Origin: Flavobacterium taihuense
Lineage (GTDB): Bacteria > Bacteroidota > Bacteroidia > Flavobacteriales > Flavobacteriaceae
Reading direction: 5' to 3'
Assembly (NCBI RefSeq): GCF_019351435.1
Contig: NZ_JAHWYN010000019.1
Span: forward strand, 1-64,000
DNA: 64,000 bases
This document shows positions 1-7,475 of this stretch, one piece after another. The translations under genes were made by a program, and so were the position numbers. Each line of letters begins with the position of its first letter. Position 1 is the stretch's first letter. The notes below the pieces were generated by a model, which made no database searches, had not been told where the DNA came from, and saw only the letters and a program-made list of their open reading frames with translations.

Positions 1-1
1 G

Positions 2-52
2 TACAAAGACGATATGAAACTAAAAAACCAAAATGTGGCCACGGTAAATTAA
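2..52 (+). CDS. C-terminal end of an unidentified protein (partial)
   Basis: The frame opened at base 2 reads YKDDMKLKNQNVATVN then a stop at 50-52. A hairpin with a T-run follows at 98-124, which fits the end of a plus-strand gene that begins before the window. Sixteen residues are too few to name a family. Frame 1 also stays open until base 69, so even the frame is not certain. Confidence 0.3.
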   Translation, partial: YKDDMKLKNQNVATVN

Positions 53-97
53 TTGGGTTATTTTTTTAAGAAAAACATTTACTTCGAATTTATGCAG

Positions 98-124
98 AAC
101 AGCTCTTAGAGGGGCTGTTTTTTT
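98..124 (+). terminator. Rho-independent terminator
   Basis: AACAGC (98-103) pairs with GCTGTT (114-119) around a short loop and is followed by a T-run. It would end the gene entering the window from the left. Confidence 0.65.
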
Positions 125-157
125 GTTATACTAAATGCTGTTTTGAAAAAGGTATCG

Positions 158-291
158 CATTAGGGATGGGAATGGCATCCTTTTCTTTTCCTTCTTTTTG
201 GAAAAGAAAAGATACAATGTACAGCCCGACCTCATTGTCGATAGATGTTCTATGAGAATCAAATTTTGTGCAATGAGGTAATGCCCTAATG
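158..291. repeat. Nested inverted-repeat element, 134 bp
   Basis: The outer arms are CATTAGGG (158-165) and CCCTAATG (284-291). Inside are a perfect 11-bp hairpin, TTTTCTTTTCC (181-191) with GGAAAAGAAAA (200-210), the core ACAGCCCGAC (221-230), and a second pair, CCTCATTG (230-237) with CAATGAGG (271-278). It lies downstream of the MASE1 gene. The AGCCCGAC core is shared with the elements near 38.8 and 55.8 kb, so I read it as a degenerate or related member of that dispersed family. Confidence 0.55.
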
Positions 292-339
292 TAGAATTTA
301 CTTGATTTTGATGAAATTGTGAGGAGAGAGTAGACTTAT

Positions 340-1284
340 TTATACTTTATATTCTAGTTTTCTATGCAGGTATTCGGAATAGAAACCTGATAGTATTAAG
401 GCTATGACAGTACTCAGTCCAAAAAAGGAATTTATGTATATCAATGGATCTTCGGAAGTGACTACGACAAATGAGCCATAACCTAAATATCCATAGATTG
501 AAGATAGTAGTGCAAAGAGGGATGCCAAGATAGATACTCCTCTGATTCTAAATCGAAATGTAGCCCATAATAATATTAAAATAAACAAATATTGGTCATC
601 TGAGTGATCGAAAGCGACTAAAACGCACACACTAACTGTCGCTAATCCTAGTGCAATGGCTTCAAAAATAGAAGTAGAAATGATTTTTATGTGATAGCGG
701 TAGAACCAGGATAATATAAAAGGGGTTAGTAATATCGTGCCTATTAAATCACCTTGCCACCAAGTTGTCCAGTTGGAAATAAAATGATTAGGAGTGTTTA
801 ATCCAAAGTGCGATATTGCAGTGACACCTAATAACGAACAAATAGCACAATAAATAATACTAACTCCTATTAAAATGATTATACTATAGCCATTTCGCAA
901 AGGGTATTCTCCTTTATTGAATACATCAATTAGGTAAGCGGCTATAGCTGCACCTATTACAACTCCTGTAGCTACAGAACAAGCCGATAATATAGTTTCG
1001 AGCAATGATTTGTCAAGCATCTTGCAGACGGCCCAAAAAGAAAACATATTGGCAACAAAAGAACCAGTCCAGATTCCAATTAAAGCTTTACGGCCCATAA
1101 TTATTACTGCAGCAAGAGCAAATCCTGCTTCAGGAAAAATAGGTGAAATATTATCTGGAGAAACGGTTATTCGAAAACTTAAAAAGGCAAGTATATTGTA
1201 AAGAAGAGCTACAAAAATAATTTTAAATAAAGAAGATTTTAAAAAAAAAGGAGTATAATAATCGTTTGTAGCTAATTTTGACAT
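340..1284 (-). CDS. Stand-alone MASE1-domain membrane protein
   Basis: This 314-residue integral membrane protein has about eight to ten predicted helices (for example residues 19-40, 98-118, 133-158, 206-224, 250-266 and 286-304). The FPEAGFALAA motif (50-59) and the WWQGDLIGTIL motif (175-185) are typical of MASE1, a membrane sensor module usually fused to histidine kinase or GGDEF output domains. Here the protein stops right after the last helix with a short basic tail, so no output domain is attached. The ligand is unknown. Neighbouring genes are unrelated, and a -7 box at 1329-1336 suggests its own promoter. The family call is firm; the role is open. Confidence 0.8.
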   Translation of the reverse strand: MSKLATNDYYTPFFLKSSLFKIIFVALLYNILAFLSFRITVSPDNISPIFPEAGFALAAVIIMGRKALIGIWTGSFVANMFSFWAVCKMLDKSLLETILSACSVATGVVIGAAIAAYLIDVFNKGEYPLRNGYSIIILIGVSIIYCAICSLLGVTAISHFGLNTPNHFISNWTTWWQGDLIGTILLTPFILSWFYRYHIKIISTSIFEAIALGLATVSVCVLVAFDHSDDQYLFILILLWATFRFRIRGVSILASLFALLSSIYGYLGYGSFVVVTSEDPLIYINSFFGLSTVIALILSGFYSEYLHRKLEYKV

Positions 1285-1328
1285 AATGGACAGTTTTTTT
1301 ATTCTTTGAAATTCAGAAATTAATGAAA

Positions 1329-1336
1329 CAAATTTA
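1329..1336 (-). promoter_or_regulatory. -7 promoter box for the MASE1 gene
   Basis: The minus strand reads TAAATTTG, a match to the Bacteroidota TAnnTTTG -7 box, about 45 bp upstream of the start. No clear -33 TTG is seen at normal spacing. Confidence 0.45.
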
Positions 1337-1473
1337 GTGTTTAAAATTTAATTGTGTTTTTTTTCCTAATTCAAATATTGTGCTGAAATTAAAAAAGTTT
1401 TAAAAATTATCACTTCTTGGTTTTCTCTATAGAGGCTGTAGTATCAGGAAAGTTTTGATTAAGGCAAAGAGTT

Positions 1474-1506
1474 TATAAAAAAAGAGACTGTCTTTGGACA
1501 GCCTCT
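1474..1506 (-). terminator. Terminator of the lipoprotein gene
   Basis: AGAGACTGTC (1483-1492) pairs with GACAGCCTCT (1497-1506) with one mismatch. On the minus strand the stem is followed by a run of seven T. It lies 25 bp past the stop of the lipoprotein gene. Confidence 0.75.
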
Positions 1507-1530
1507 GTATTGTTTTATATGATATTCAAA

Positions 1531-2340
1531 TTACATTGTAAAAGGAAATACAATTCCGTTTTGAGTGTAAGTTCCTTTATTATCGCAATCTCCAGTGCCA
1601 TATTCAATCGTGCCATTTAAAATGGTGCTTTCTACTTTTAGTTTTCCTTTAGAGACATAATCGCAAGAGAAATTTTTAACTAATGGCTCTACAACAGTTA
1701 AAGTGATTTTGGCACCATTTTGTTTAGTAACAGTGTGAGTTCCTTCTGTCATTTCATAAGTGTTGTCTTCTAGAGCAAGAGTAGAAACGCCAGCAGTTTG
1801 TTTTACGGTGTGAGTTCCTGAGTTTTGGTATACATCGCCTTTAGTATCTGTAAAAACCCCTTCGGTTACTGTTCTGGTCCATTGAGGTACATTTGCTGTA
1901 GTTGTATTTTTATACACAATTTTTCCTTCAACTTTGTTGCCGTTTACATAGTAATTTACTCTTTCTACAGTCATAGTACTACCTGTTTCTGTAATATAGC
2001 CAGAAAAAGTGATTTTTAATTTTCCTTTTCTAGTAATGCTATTAGTAACGCAACCAGCACCAAAATCTACATAGAATGTTTTAGGGAAAGTAGATGTTAT
2101 CGGGTCCATTGTTACAGTTGCGCATGAACCTGTTAAAGATTTTCCTGTTTTTTTTGCAGTTAATTTATCGAAAGATACTTGGTTTCCTGATTGAATATCC
2201 ATTTCATTTATTGCATCAATAGACGCTGATGCTACTACTGGACTATTGTCGGTTGCACTCAAAGAATCTTCTTTAGTACATGAAACAAATAAAAAACAAG
2301 TAAAGGTAAATGTGGCTAATAAATAAAAGCTTTTCTTCAT
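1531..2340 (-). CDS. Predicted surface or periplasmic lipoprotein of unknown function
   Basis: The 269-residue protein begins with a lipoprotein signal peptide ending in the lipobox FVSC (Cys21), followed by KEDS, so it should be anchored in a membrane facing the periplasm or the outside. The mature part is rich in Thr, Lys and Gly and looks like alternating beta strands, with four further cysteines (two near residues 74 and 100, two in the last 50 residues) that could form disulfides. I recognise no catalytic motif. It is monocistronic: a TAAATTTG box lies at 2381-2388 and a terminator follows the stop. Confidence 0.7.
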   Translation of the reverse strand: MKKSFYLLATFTFTCFLFVSCTKEDSLSATDNSPVVASASIDAINEMDIQSGNQVSFDKLTAKKTGKSLTGSCATVTMDPITSTFPKTFYVDFGAGCVTNSITRKGKLKITFSGYITETGSTMTVERVNYYVNGNKVEGKIVYKNTTTANVPQWTRTVTEGVFTDTKGDVYQNSGTHTVKQTAGVSTLALEDNTYEMTEGTHTVTKQNGAKITLTVVEPLVKNFSCDYVSKGKLKVESTILNGTIEYGTGDCDNKGTYTQNGIVFPFTM

Positions 2341-2380
2341 AAAATTTTAATATTTAGTTAAGTTTATTGTGTTGGGTAGG

Positions 2381-2388
2381 CAAATTTA
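2381..2388 (-). promoter_or_regulatory. -7 promoter box for the lipoprotein gene
   Basis: The minus strand reads TAAATTTG about 40 bp upstream of the start codon, matching TAnnTTTG. Confidence 0.45.
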
Positions 2389-2528
2389 TTATTTTAAATG
2401 AATTATTGATTGAAATGGTTGTTAAATATTGAAGGAAACGTTTTTATTATGTTATTTTCATTTAAAAATCGTACATATAGAATTGTTTTAGGATGTCAAT
2501 AGTAAGTAATTGTTTGTCAAAGCAAAAT

Positions 2529-2548
2529 AAGATTAATGTATTTTGAAA
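2529..2548. repeat. 20-bp direct repeat, copy 1
   Basis: AAGATTAATGTATTTTGAAA matches 3842-3861 at 19 of 20 bases in the same orientation. This copy covers the stop codon and last codons of the pYEATS-like gene; the other copy lies upstream of its start. Confidence 0.55.
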
Positions 2549-3717
2549 TGACTCGAAACATTTGGTAGTTCAGCCAAATCAAGTTCTAATTCTGTGGCTC
2601 CATTGTCTGCAAATGCGCCTACTGTAAAAGAACCATAAGCATAAAAATTCAATTCAGCAGATTGTTTATCTATTTTTACCAGTTTGAAAGGGGGATCGCC
2701 AAATGTATTGTGTAAAGCGAATAATACCAAGTCGCCATTTTTTAATGGATTGTTTTTTGGATTTGTGGACACTATTTGTAAGTTTATTTTGTACAATCCT
2801 TTTGCTTCTTCAAAAACTGTAGCTTTTAATTCTCGTTCATTGTTTAGGGCATTATTTTTCCATTGTCCTTTTTGAGGATCGTCATGATTAAGGATTAGGC
2901 CTTTTTGTAGTTTTAATTTGGCTTCACTTATCATTTTATCTACGTATAACTCTATGTTTTCATCTTTAATTTCATCGGTTTGGACTAATTTTTTAACAAT
3001 TGTTTCAATTTTATTTTTAGACAGCGTAGGTTCATTGACTTTATCTATTAATGTTTTTGTCAATTGATCTTTTTCTTGGACAAGACTTTGTATTTCAATA
3101 ATTCGTTTGTCTTTTTGTTGATTTTCTTGCTTAATTTCAAGAACTTTTTCTTTTGCCATTTCCAGTTCTATCCGAATCAAATTATCGTCAGCGTGTTTAT
3201 ATTTATTAGACAAAACCAATCGCATATAATTGTATCCGATATATATACCCAAAAAACCGAAATACACCACAATGCCAATGGTGTACACATTCAATAATTG
3301 ACCTGTATATTTTGAAGATTCTTTCACATATTCCCCAAGTGAAATTAAATATCCTGGGATTTCTTTTAGATTGACTAATCCAATCCCTACAATTATTTTG
3401 GTTAACCAATCTGAGATTTCGACCAAACTATTATTGAGAGAATAGTTGTTTTCCTTTTTATTGTTTCGTTTGGGCATACCGAATAAAGTACCCGTAAAAA
3501 AAGAACTTATAAAAGCGGCAATCCCAAGTAAGAGACCTATAAAAAGAATTTTTCCGCCCATCTCCGGAATTGTGATTGGGAAACCAATAACGGGTACCAT
3601 TCCTAAAAAAAGGCCCATATATAAAGTAAGTAAGACCGAAGTTTCAGCTTCTTTTCCTGTGCTTTTTTTTTCTTCTAATTCCTTTTCTTTTAGACTTTTA
3701 TTTTCGTTGTTTGTCAT
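2533..3717 (-). CDS. Membrane protein with coiled coil and C-terminal pYEATS-like domain
   Basis: The 394-residue protein has three parts. Residues 1-168 hold four probable membrane helices (29-50, 57-78, about 104-123, 143-167) and the motif ISDWLTKIIVGIGLVNL (101-117), which I associate with membrane modules of predicted bacterial conflict or signalling proteins. Residues 170-275 are a charged coiled coil. Residues about 285-388 end in a beta-rich unit with LHNTFGDPPF (335-344), YGSFTVGAFAD (361-371) and LELDLAELP (377-385). That pattern is what I recall for the pYEATS (prokaryotic YEATS-like) family, a presumed recognition domain. The topology and coiled coil are direct readings; the pYEATS call rests on memory of the family pattern; any immune role is inference. 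Both neighbours are unrelated and the gene is monocistronic. Confidence 0.6.
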   Translation of the reverse strand: MTNNENKSLKEKELEEKKSTGKEAETSVLLTLYMGLFLGMVPVIGFPITIPEMGGKILFIGLLLGIAAFISSFFTGTLFGMPKRNNKKENNYSLNNSLVEISDWLTKIIVGIGLVNLKEIPGYLISLGEYVKESSKYTGQLLNVYTIGIVVYFGFLGIYIGYNYMRLVLSNKYKHADDNLIRIELEMAKEKVLEIKQENQQKDKRIIEIQSLVQEKDQLTKTLIDKVNEPTLSKNKIETIVKKLVQTDEIKDENIELYVDKMISEAKLKLQKGLILNHDDPQKGQWKNNALNNERELKATVFEEAKGLYKINLQIVSTNPKNNPLKNGDLVLFALHNTFGDPPFKLVKIDKQSAELNFYAYGSFTVGAFADNGATELELDLAELPNVSSHFKIH

Positions 3718-3841
3718 AAGTGTAAAGTTTTAATTAATTCTAAATCAAGATCAGTTGTAGGTTGGTTGTTAAGCTGAATTATTCAATAAGAACAAATACT
3801 CATGTCCCGAAAATTACAGGAATGTTTCAAAAGAAGAAATA

Positions 3842-3861
3842 AAGATTAATGTATTTTAAAA
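3842..3861. repeat. 20-bp direct repeat, copy 2
   Basis: AAGATTAATGTATTTTAAAA repeats 2529-2548 with one mismatch, 125 bp upstream of the pYEATS-like start. The bases to its left (CAAAAGAAGAAATA) also resemble the left flank of copy 1 (CAAAGCAAAATA). Confidence 0.55.
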
Positions 3862-4002
3862 TAATAATAAAGTATGCGTTTATTTTTTTTATGTCTTAAA
3901 ATTAAGTAAAAAAATGACATAAATGAAGTGTAAGTGCTTATTTTACAGGAATATAATTTATATTTTGTTTGAAATAGAAATAAAAATATAGAATTGCAGA
4001 AA

Positions 4003-4038
4003 ATAAAAAAACCTGCAATTGTTGATCCTTGCAGGTTT
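4003..4038 (-). terminator. htpG terminator
   Basis: AAACCTGCAA (4009-4018) pairs with TTGCAGGTTT (4029-4038), a perfect 10-bp stem. The minus strand continues into a T-run, 27 bp past the htpG stop. Confidence 0.8.
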
Positions 4039-4064
4039 AGATTCTCCTTTAAAAAAGGATAAAA

Positions 4065-5966
4065 TTATTTGATTAGATCAAAACTTCTTTTCACAAAAGC
4101 GGTCAAAGCTTCTCCTTTTAATAAGTTTTGAGATAATTTAGCTAAATCTAATGCTTGTTTTACCAAGCTTTCTTGAGCTGATTTGTCTTTGTTGTTCAAT
4201 ATGCTTGTTGCTAAATCAGAATTGGTGTTTACTACCAAATTATACATTTCCGGCATATTTCCTATTCCGAACATTCCCCCACCACCAGACTGACTCATTT
4301 CTTTCATTCTACGCATGAATTCAGGTTGCGTAATAATAAATGGAGCCGCTTCGCTGTCTAACGCCTCTAGTTGTACTGTGTACGTTTGTTTTGGGACGAT
4401 AGTTTCAAGAACAGTTTTTAAGCTTTCTTTCTCTTCGTCAGATAATTTTGAAATAGCAGCGTCTTCTTTCTTGATTAAGTTATCAATATGGTCTGAATCG
4501 ACACGAACAAAATGCAACCCACTGTTATCGCCTTCAATTTTCTGAATTAAATGAGAAATAATAGGAGAGTCCAAAAGCAATACTTCGTATCCTTTGTCTT
4601 TTGCAATTTCTATATAAGAATGTTGTGCTTCTTTATTTCCAGCATATAAAATAACCAACTTTCCGTCTTTGTCTGTTTGTTTTTCTTTCAGATTATCTTT
4701 TAATTCTTCAAGAGTGAAGTATTTGTCGTCAACTGTTGGGTACAAGACAAAAGCTCCAGCTTTTTCGTAGAATTTATCCTCAGAAAGCATTCCGTATTCG
4801 AGAACGATTTTAATGTCATTCCATTTTTGTTCAAAATCCTCTCTGTTTTCGTTAAATAAAGATTTTAATTTATCAGCAACTTTACGAGTGATATAGTTGG
4901 ATATTTTCTTAACTGCACCATCAGCTTGCAATCCAGAACGGGAAACATTCAAAGGAATATCTGGAGAATCAACTACACCGCGAAGCATCATCAAGAATTC
5001 AGGTACAATTCCTTCTACATTATCGGTTACATATACTTGGTTTTGATACAATTGAATTTTGTCTTTCTGAATTTGTAAGTCAGAACCCAATTTTGGAAAA
5101 TATAAAATACCCGTTAAATTAAAAGGATAATCAACATTCAAATGGATATGAAACAACGGTTCTTCGAATTGCATCGGATACATTTCACGGTAGAAATTTT
5201 TGTAATCCTCATCAGATAATTCTGTCGGTTGTTTTGTCCAGGCAGGATTTGGATTGTTGATGATATTGTCCACTTCTACTTCTGTAAAAGCATTTTCTTT
5301 GTCTTCAGACTCAACAAATTCACCTTTCTTTTGTTCTATTTTTTCTTTTTTGGTTCCAAATTTAATTGGAATAGGCATGAACTTATTGTACTTATTCAAT
5401 AAGCCCGAAATTTTAAATTCTTCCAAAAATTCAAGAGAATCTTCGGCGATGTGTAAAATGATTTCAGTTCCTCTGGTAGTTTTGTCAGCTGGCTCAAGAG
5501 TAAACTCAGGGCTTCCGTCACAAGTCCAGTGTGCAGCTGGTTCGTCTTTGTATGATTTGGTGATAATTTCCACTTTTTCGGCAACCATAAAGGCAGAATA
5601 AAAGCCAAGTCCAAAATGTCCAATAATACCAGAATCTTTGGCAGAATCTTTGTATTTGTCCAGGAATTCTTCGGCTCCGGAAAAGGCAACCTGATTGATG
5701 TATTTTTCTACTTCATCGGCTGTCATACCAAGACCTTGGTCAATGATGTGGATTTTTTTGCCTTCTTTATCAATTTTAACTTCAATAATCGGAGAACCAT
5801 ATTCAACTTTGGCTTCACCAATACTGGTAAGGTGTTTTAATTTTAAAGTCGCATCGGTTCCGTTTGAAATCAATTCACGCAAGAAAATTTCGTGATCACT
5901 GTATAAGAATTTCTTGATTAAGGGAAAGATGTTTTCAACCGAAACATTAATTTTACCTGTTGTCAT
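4065..5966 (-). CDS. htpG: Molecular chaperone HtpG (bacterial Hsp90)
   Basis: This is a cytoplasmic ATP-dependent dimeric chaperone that acts late in protein folding. At 633 residues it has the normal length. The N-terminal GHKL ATPase shows the FLRELISNGTDA motif (28-39, with catalytic Glu31 and Asn35), the DQGLG nucleotide motif (76-80) and the GHFGLGF lid motif (116-122). The middle domain carries the conserved NVSRSGLQ segment, and the C-terminal dimerisation part is complete. It is transcribed alone and has a strong terminator. No eukaryotic-type MEEVD tail is present, as expected. Confidence 0.97.
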   Translation of the reverse strand: MTTGKINVSVENIFPLIKKFLYSDHEIFLRELISNGTDATLKLKHLTSIGEAKVEYGSPIIEVKIDKEGKKIHIIDQGLGMTADEVEKYINQVAFSGAEEFLDKYKDSAKDSGIIGHFGLGFYSAFMVAEKVEIITKSYKDEPAAHWTCDGSPEFTLEPADKTTRGTEIILHIAEDSLEFLEEFKISGLLNKYNKFMPIPIKFGTKKEKIEQKKGEFVESEDKENAFTEVEVDNIINNPNPAWTKQPTELSDEDYKNFYREMYPMQFEEPLFHIHLNVDYPFNLTGILYFPKLGSDLQIQKDKIQLYQNQVYVTDNVEGIVPEFLMMLRGVVDSPDIPLNVSRSGLQADGAVKKISNYITRKVADKLKSLFNENREDFEQKWNDIKIVLEYGMLSEDKFYEKAGAFVLYPTVDDKYFTLEELKDNLKEKQTDKDGKLVILYAGNKEAQHSYIEIAKDKGYEVLLLDSPIISHLIQKIEGDNSGLHFVRVDSDHIDNLIKKEDAAISKLSDEEKESLKTVLETIVPKQTYTVQLEALDSEAAPFIITQPEFMRRMKEMSQSGGGGMFGIGNMPEMYNLVVNTNSDLATSILNNKDKSAQESLVKQALDLAKLSQNLLKGEALTAFVKRSFDLIK

Positions 5967-6098
5967 ATTTTAATTTTTTTAAAGGTTTTACAATCTGTTT
6001 ATTTAGCTTTCAAATAGAGTACCAATTGCGAGGGAAGTGACAAATTGTCGTAAGTAAATTATATAAACAAAAAAATAAATTTTAATAAATTTGATATG

Positions 6099-6106
6099 TA
6101 CCTTTG
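6099..6106 (+). promoter_or_regulatory. -7 promoter box for the lipocalin-like and OmpA-like gene pair
   Basis: TACCTTTG matches TAnnTTTG, 30 bp upstream of the ATG at 6136. The 18-bp gap between the two downstream genes makes a shared transcript likely. Confidence 0.5.
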
Positions 6107-6135
6107 TACTTACATTAATTTAAAATTGAAAAAAA

Positions 6136-6645
6136 ATGAGGAAAATTCTTTTAATATGCACTATAGCCATTTTGGTTTTTGCATGTAAATCTGCGTCTAC
6201 TATCCCTGCTGCCCCGGAGCCAGTTTCTAATGCTCCTATGACAAAATTAGATAAGACTTCTCAAGTAGGTATGAAAGGAAATTGGCAAATTACGAATGTT
6301 AGTTATCCAGGTTCTGATTATATTAAAGTAAACTCTTTTAATCTTGCTGACTCGAAATGTTTTGTAGGAAGTACATGGAAGTTTATTTCGAACAATAATA
6401 AAGGGAATATGACATTGAACAGTCCTAATTGTACCGCTTTTACATCTGACATTACTTGGTATGTGAATAAGGAAGGGCAGTTTGTTCTTAAAATTTTAGA
6501 CGAAGGATTGAAGTCTAAAAAGGTGAAAACAGGTTTTATTCTAGGAGTTAGAAACCAAACAGAAACTTCATTTGAATTGATCGACAAAATAAATGTAGGC
6601 AACAACCCAACTGATGTTGTTTATCAATTCCAAAGAGTTAATTAA
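6136..6645 (+). CDS. Lipocalin-like lipoprotein
   Basis: The 169-residue protein starts with a signal peptide and lipobox VFAC (Cys17), so it should be a lipid-anchored envelope protein. The mature part begins with a low-complexity Ala/Pro linker and then has the pattern GNWQITNVSYPG (about 49-60), followed by a strand-rich domain of about 115 residues. This resembles the lipocalin-like families common in Flavobacteriia, in which a GxW near the start opens a small barrel. The ligand is unknown. It lies 18 bp upstream of an OmpA-like lipoprotein, so the two may be co-expressed envelope proteins. Confidence 0.65.
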   Translation: MRKILLICTIAILVFACKSASTIPAAPEPVSNAPMTKLDKTSQVGMKGNWQITNVSYPGSDYIKVNSFNLADSKCFVGSTWKFISNNNKGNMTLNSPNCTAFTSDITWYVNKEGQFVLKILDEGLKSKKVKTGFILGVRNQTETSFELIDKINVGNNPTDVVYQFQRVN

Positions 6646-6663
6646 AAATATAATAAGATAAAG

Positions 6664-7347
6664 ATGAAAAAAATAACGATTTTAGGATTAAGTAGTTTAT
6701 TGGTATTGAGTTTTCTTTTTACAGGTTGTGATTCTGTAAAGAATGCCAATAACACACAAAAAGGAGCTGGAATAGGAGCTGTTGCAGGAGGAGTTCTTGG
6801 AGCAATTATTGGAAACAATACTAAGCTTGGAACTGCTGCTGGTGCCGCCATAGGTGCTGCTGTAGGAGGTGGTACCGGAGCTTTGATTGGTAATAGTATG
6901 GATAAACAAGCAAGAGAAATAGACGAAGCACTTCCTGGTGCTGATGTTGAGAGAGTAGGCGAAGGAATCCGTTTGGTTTTAAAAGAAGATGCAGTACGTT
7001 TTGATTTAAATAAATCAACTTTGACTTCTCAAGCCAAAACAAATTTGGATAAATTGGTTCCAGTGTTTAATTCGTATGCAGATACTAACATTGAAATTTT
7101 TGGTTATACAGATAATACAGGTAAACCGGAATACAATTTAACACTTTCTCAAAAAAGAGCCGAATCAGTAAAAGGATATTTAATCTCTAAAGGATTAGCG
7201 GCTAGCCGTTTCAAAACATCTGGTTATGGAATTGCAGACCCAATTGCCTCAAATGACACCAAAGAGGGTCAAAGTCAAAACCGTCGTGTTGAATTTGCCA
7301 TTACTGCAAATGCCAAAATGATTGAGGAAGCAAAAAAGAAACAATAG
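6664..7347 (+). CDS. OmpA-family lipoprotein with glycine-zipper segment
   Basis: The 227-residue protein has a lipobox LFTGC (Cys22), then a Gly/Ala-rich glycine-zipper region (about residues 34-78, with repeated GAxxGxxxG spacing) and a C-terminal OmpA domain (about 108-219). The OmpA domain shows the peptidoglycan-binding pattern TDNTGKPEYNLTLSQKRAES and the terminal QNRRVEF motif. It probably links the outer membrane to peptidoglycan. It follows the lipocalin-like gene and is closed by a strong terminator. Confidence 0.88.
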   Translation: MKKITILGLSSLLVLSFLFTGCDSVKNANNTQKGAGIGAVAGGVLGAIIGNNTKLGTAAGAAIGAAVGGGTGALIGNSMDKQAREIDEALPGADVERVGEGIRLVLKEDAVRFDLNKSTLTSQAKTNLDKLVPVFNSYADTNIEIFGYTDNTGKPEYNLTLSQKRAESVKGYLISKGLAASRFKTSGYGIADPIASNDTKEGQSQNRRVEFAITANAKMIEEAKKKQ

Positions 7348-7370
7348 CGACTTCTTAGAATAACGAAAAA

Positions 7371-7399
7371 AAACTGCTTTTATAAAGCAGTTTTTTTTT
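7371..7399 (+). terminator. Terminator after the OmpA-like gene
   Basis: AAACTGCTTTAT (7371-7382) and ATAAAGCAGTTT (7381-7392) form a near-continuous palindrome followed by nine T. Confidence 0.85.
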
Positions 7400-7442
7400 G
7401 GATATAAATGAATTATCAACAATTTTTTTTTAGTAAAGGGAC

Positions 7443-7450
7443 TATATTTG
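7443..7450 (+). promoter_or_regulatory. -7 promoter box for the ABC ATPase gene
   Basis: TATATTTG matches TAnnTTTG, 25 bp upstream of the ATG at 7476. Confidence 0.5.
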
Positions 7451-7475
7451 TTCTCTCAAATTTTAATGTCATAGA

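Larger units (their letters stand above)
3718..4064. other. Intergenic stretch between htpG and the pYEATS-like gene
   Basis: These 347 bp hold the second copy of a 20-bp direct repeat (3842-3861) and the htpG terminator (4003-4038). The rest is AT-rich with no convincing reading frame. No clear -7 box for the downstream pYEATS-like gene is visible. Confidence 0.6.

Noticed and set aside
1010..1201. Plus-strand reading frame of 63 codons
   Set aside because: Lies entirely inside the MASE1 gene on the other strand, with no box or ribosome site and no family pattern.
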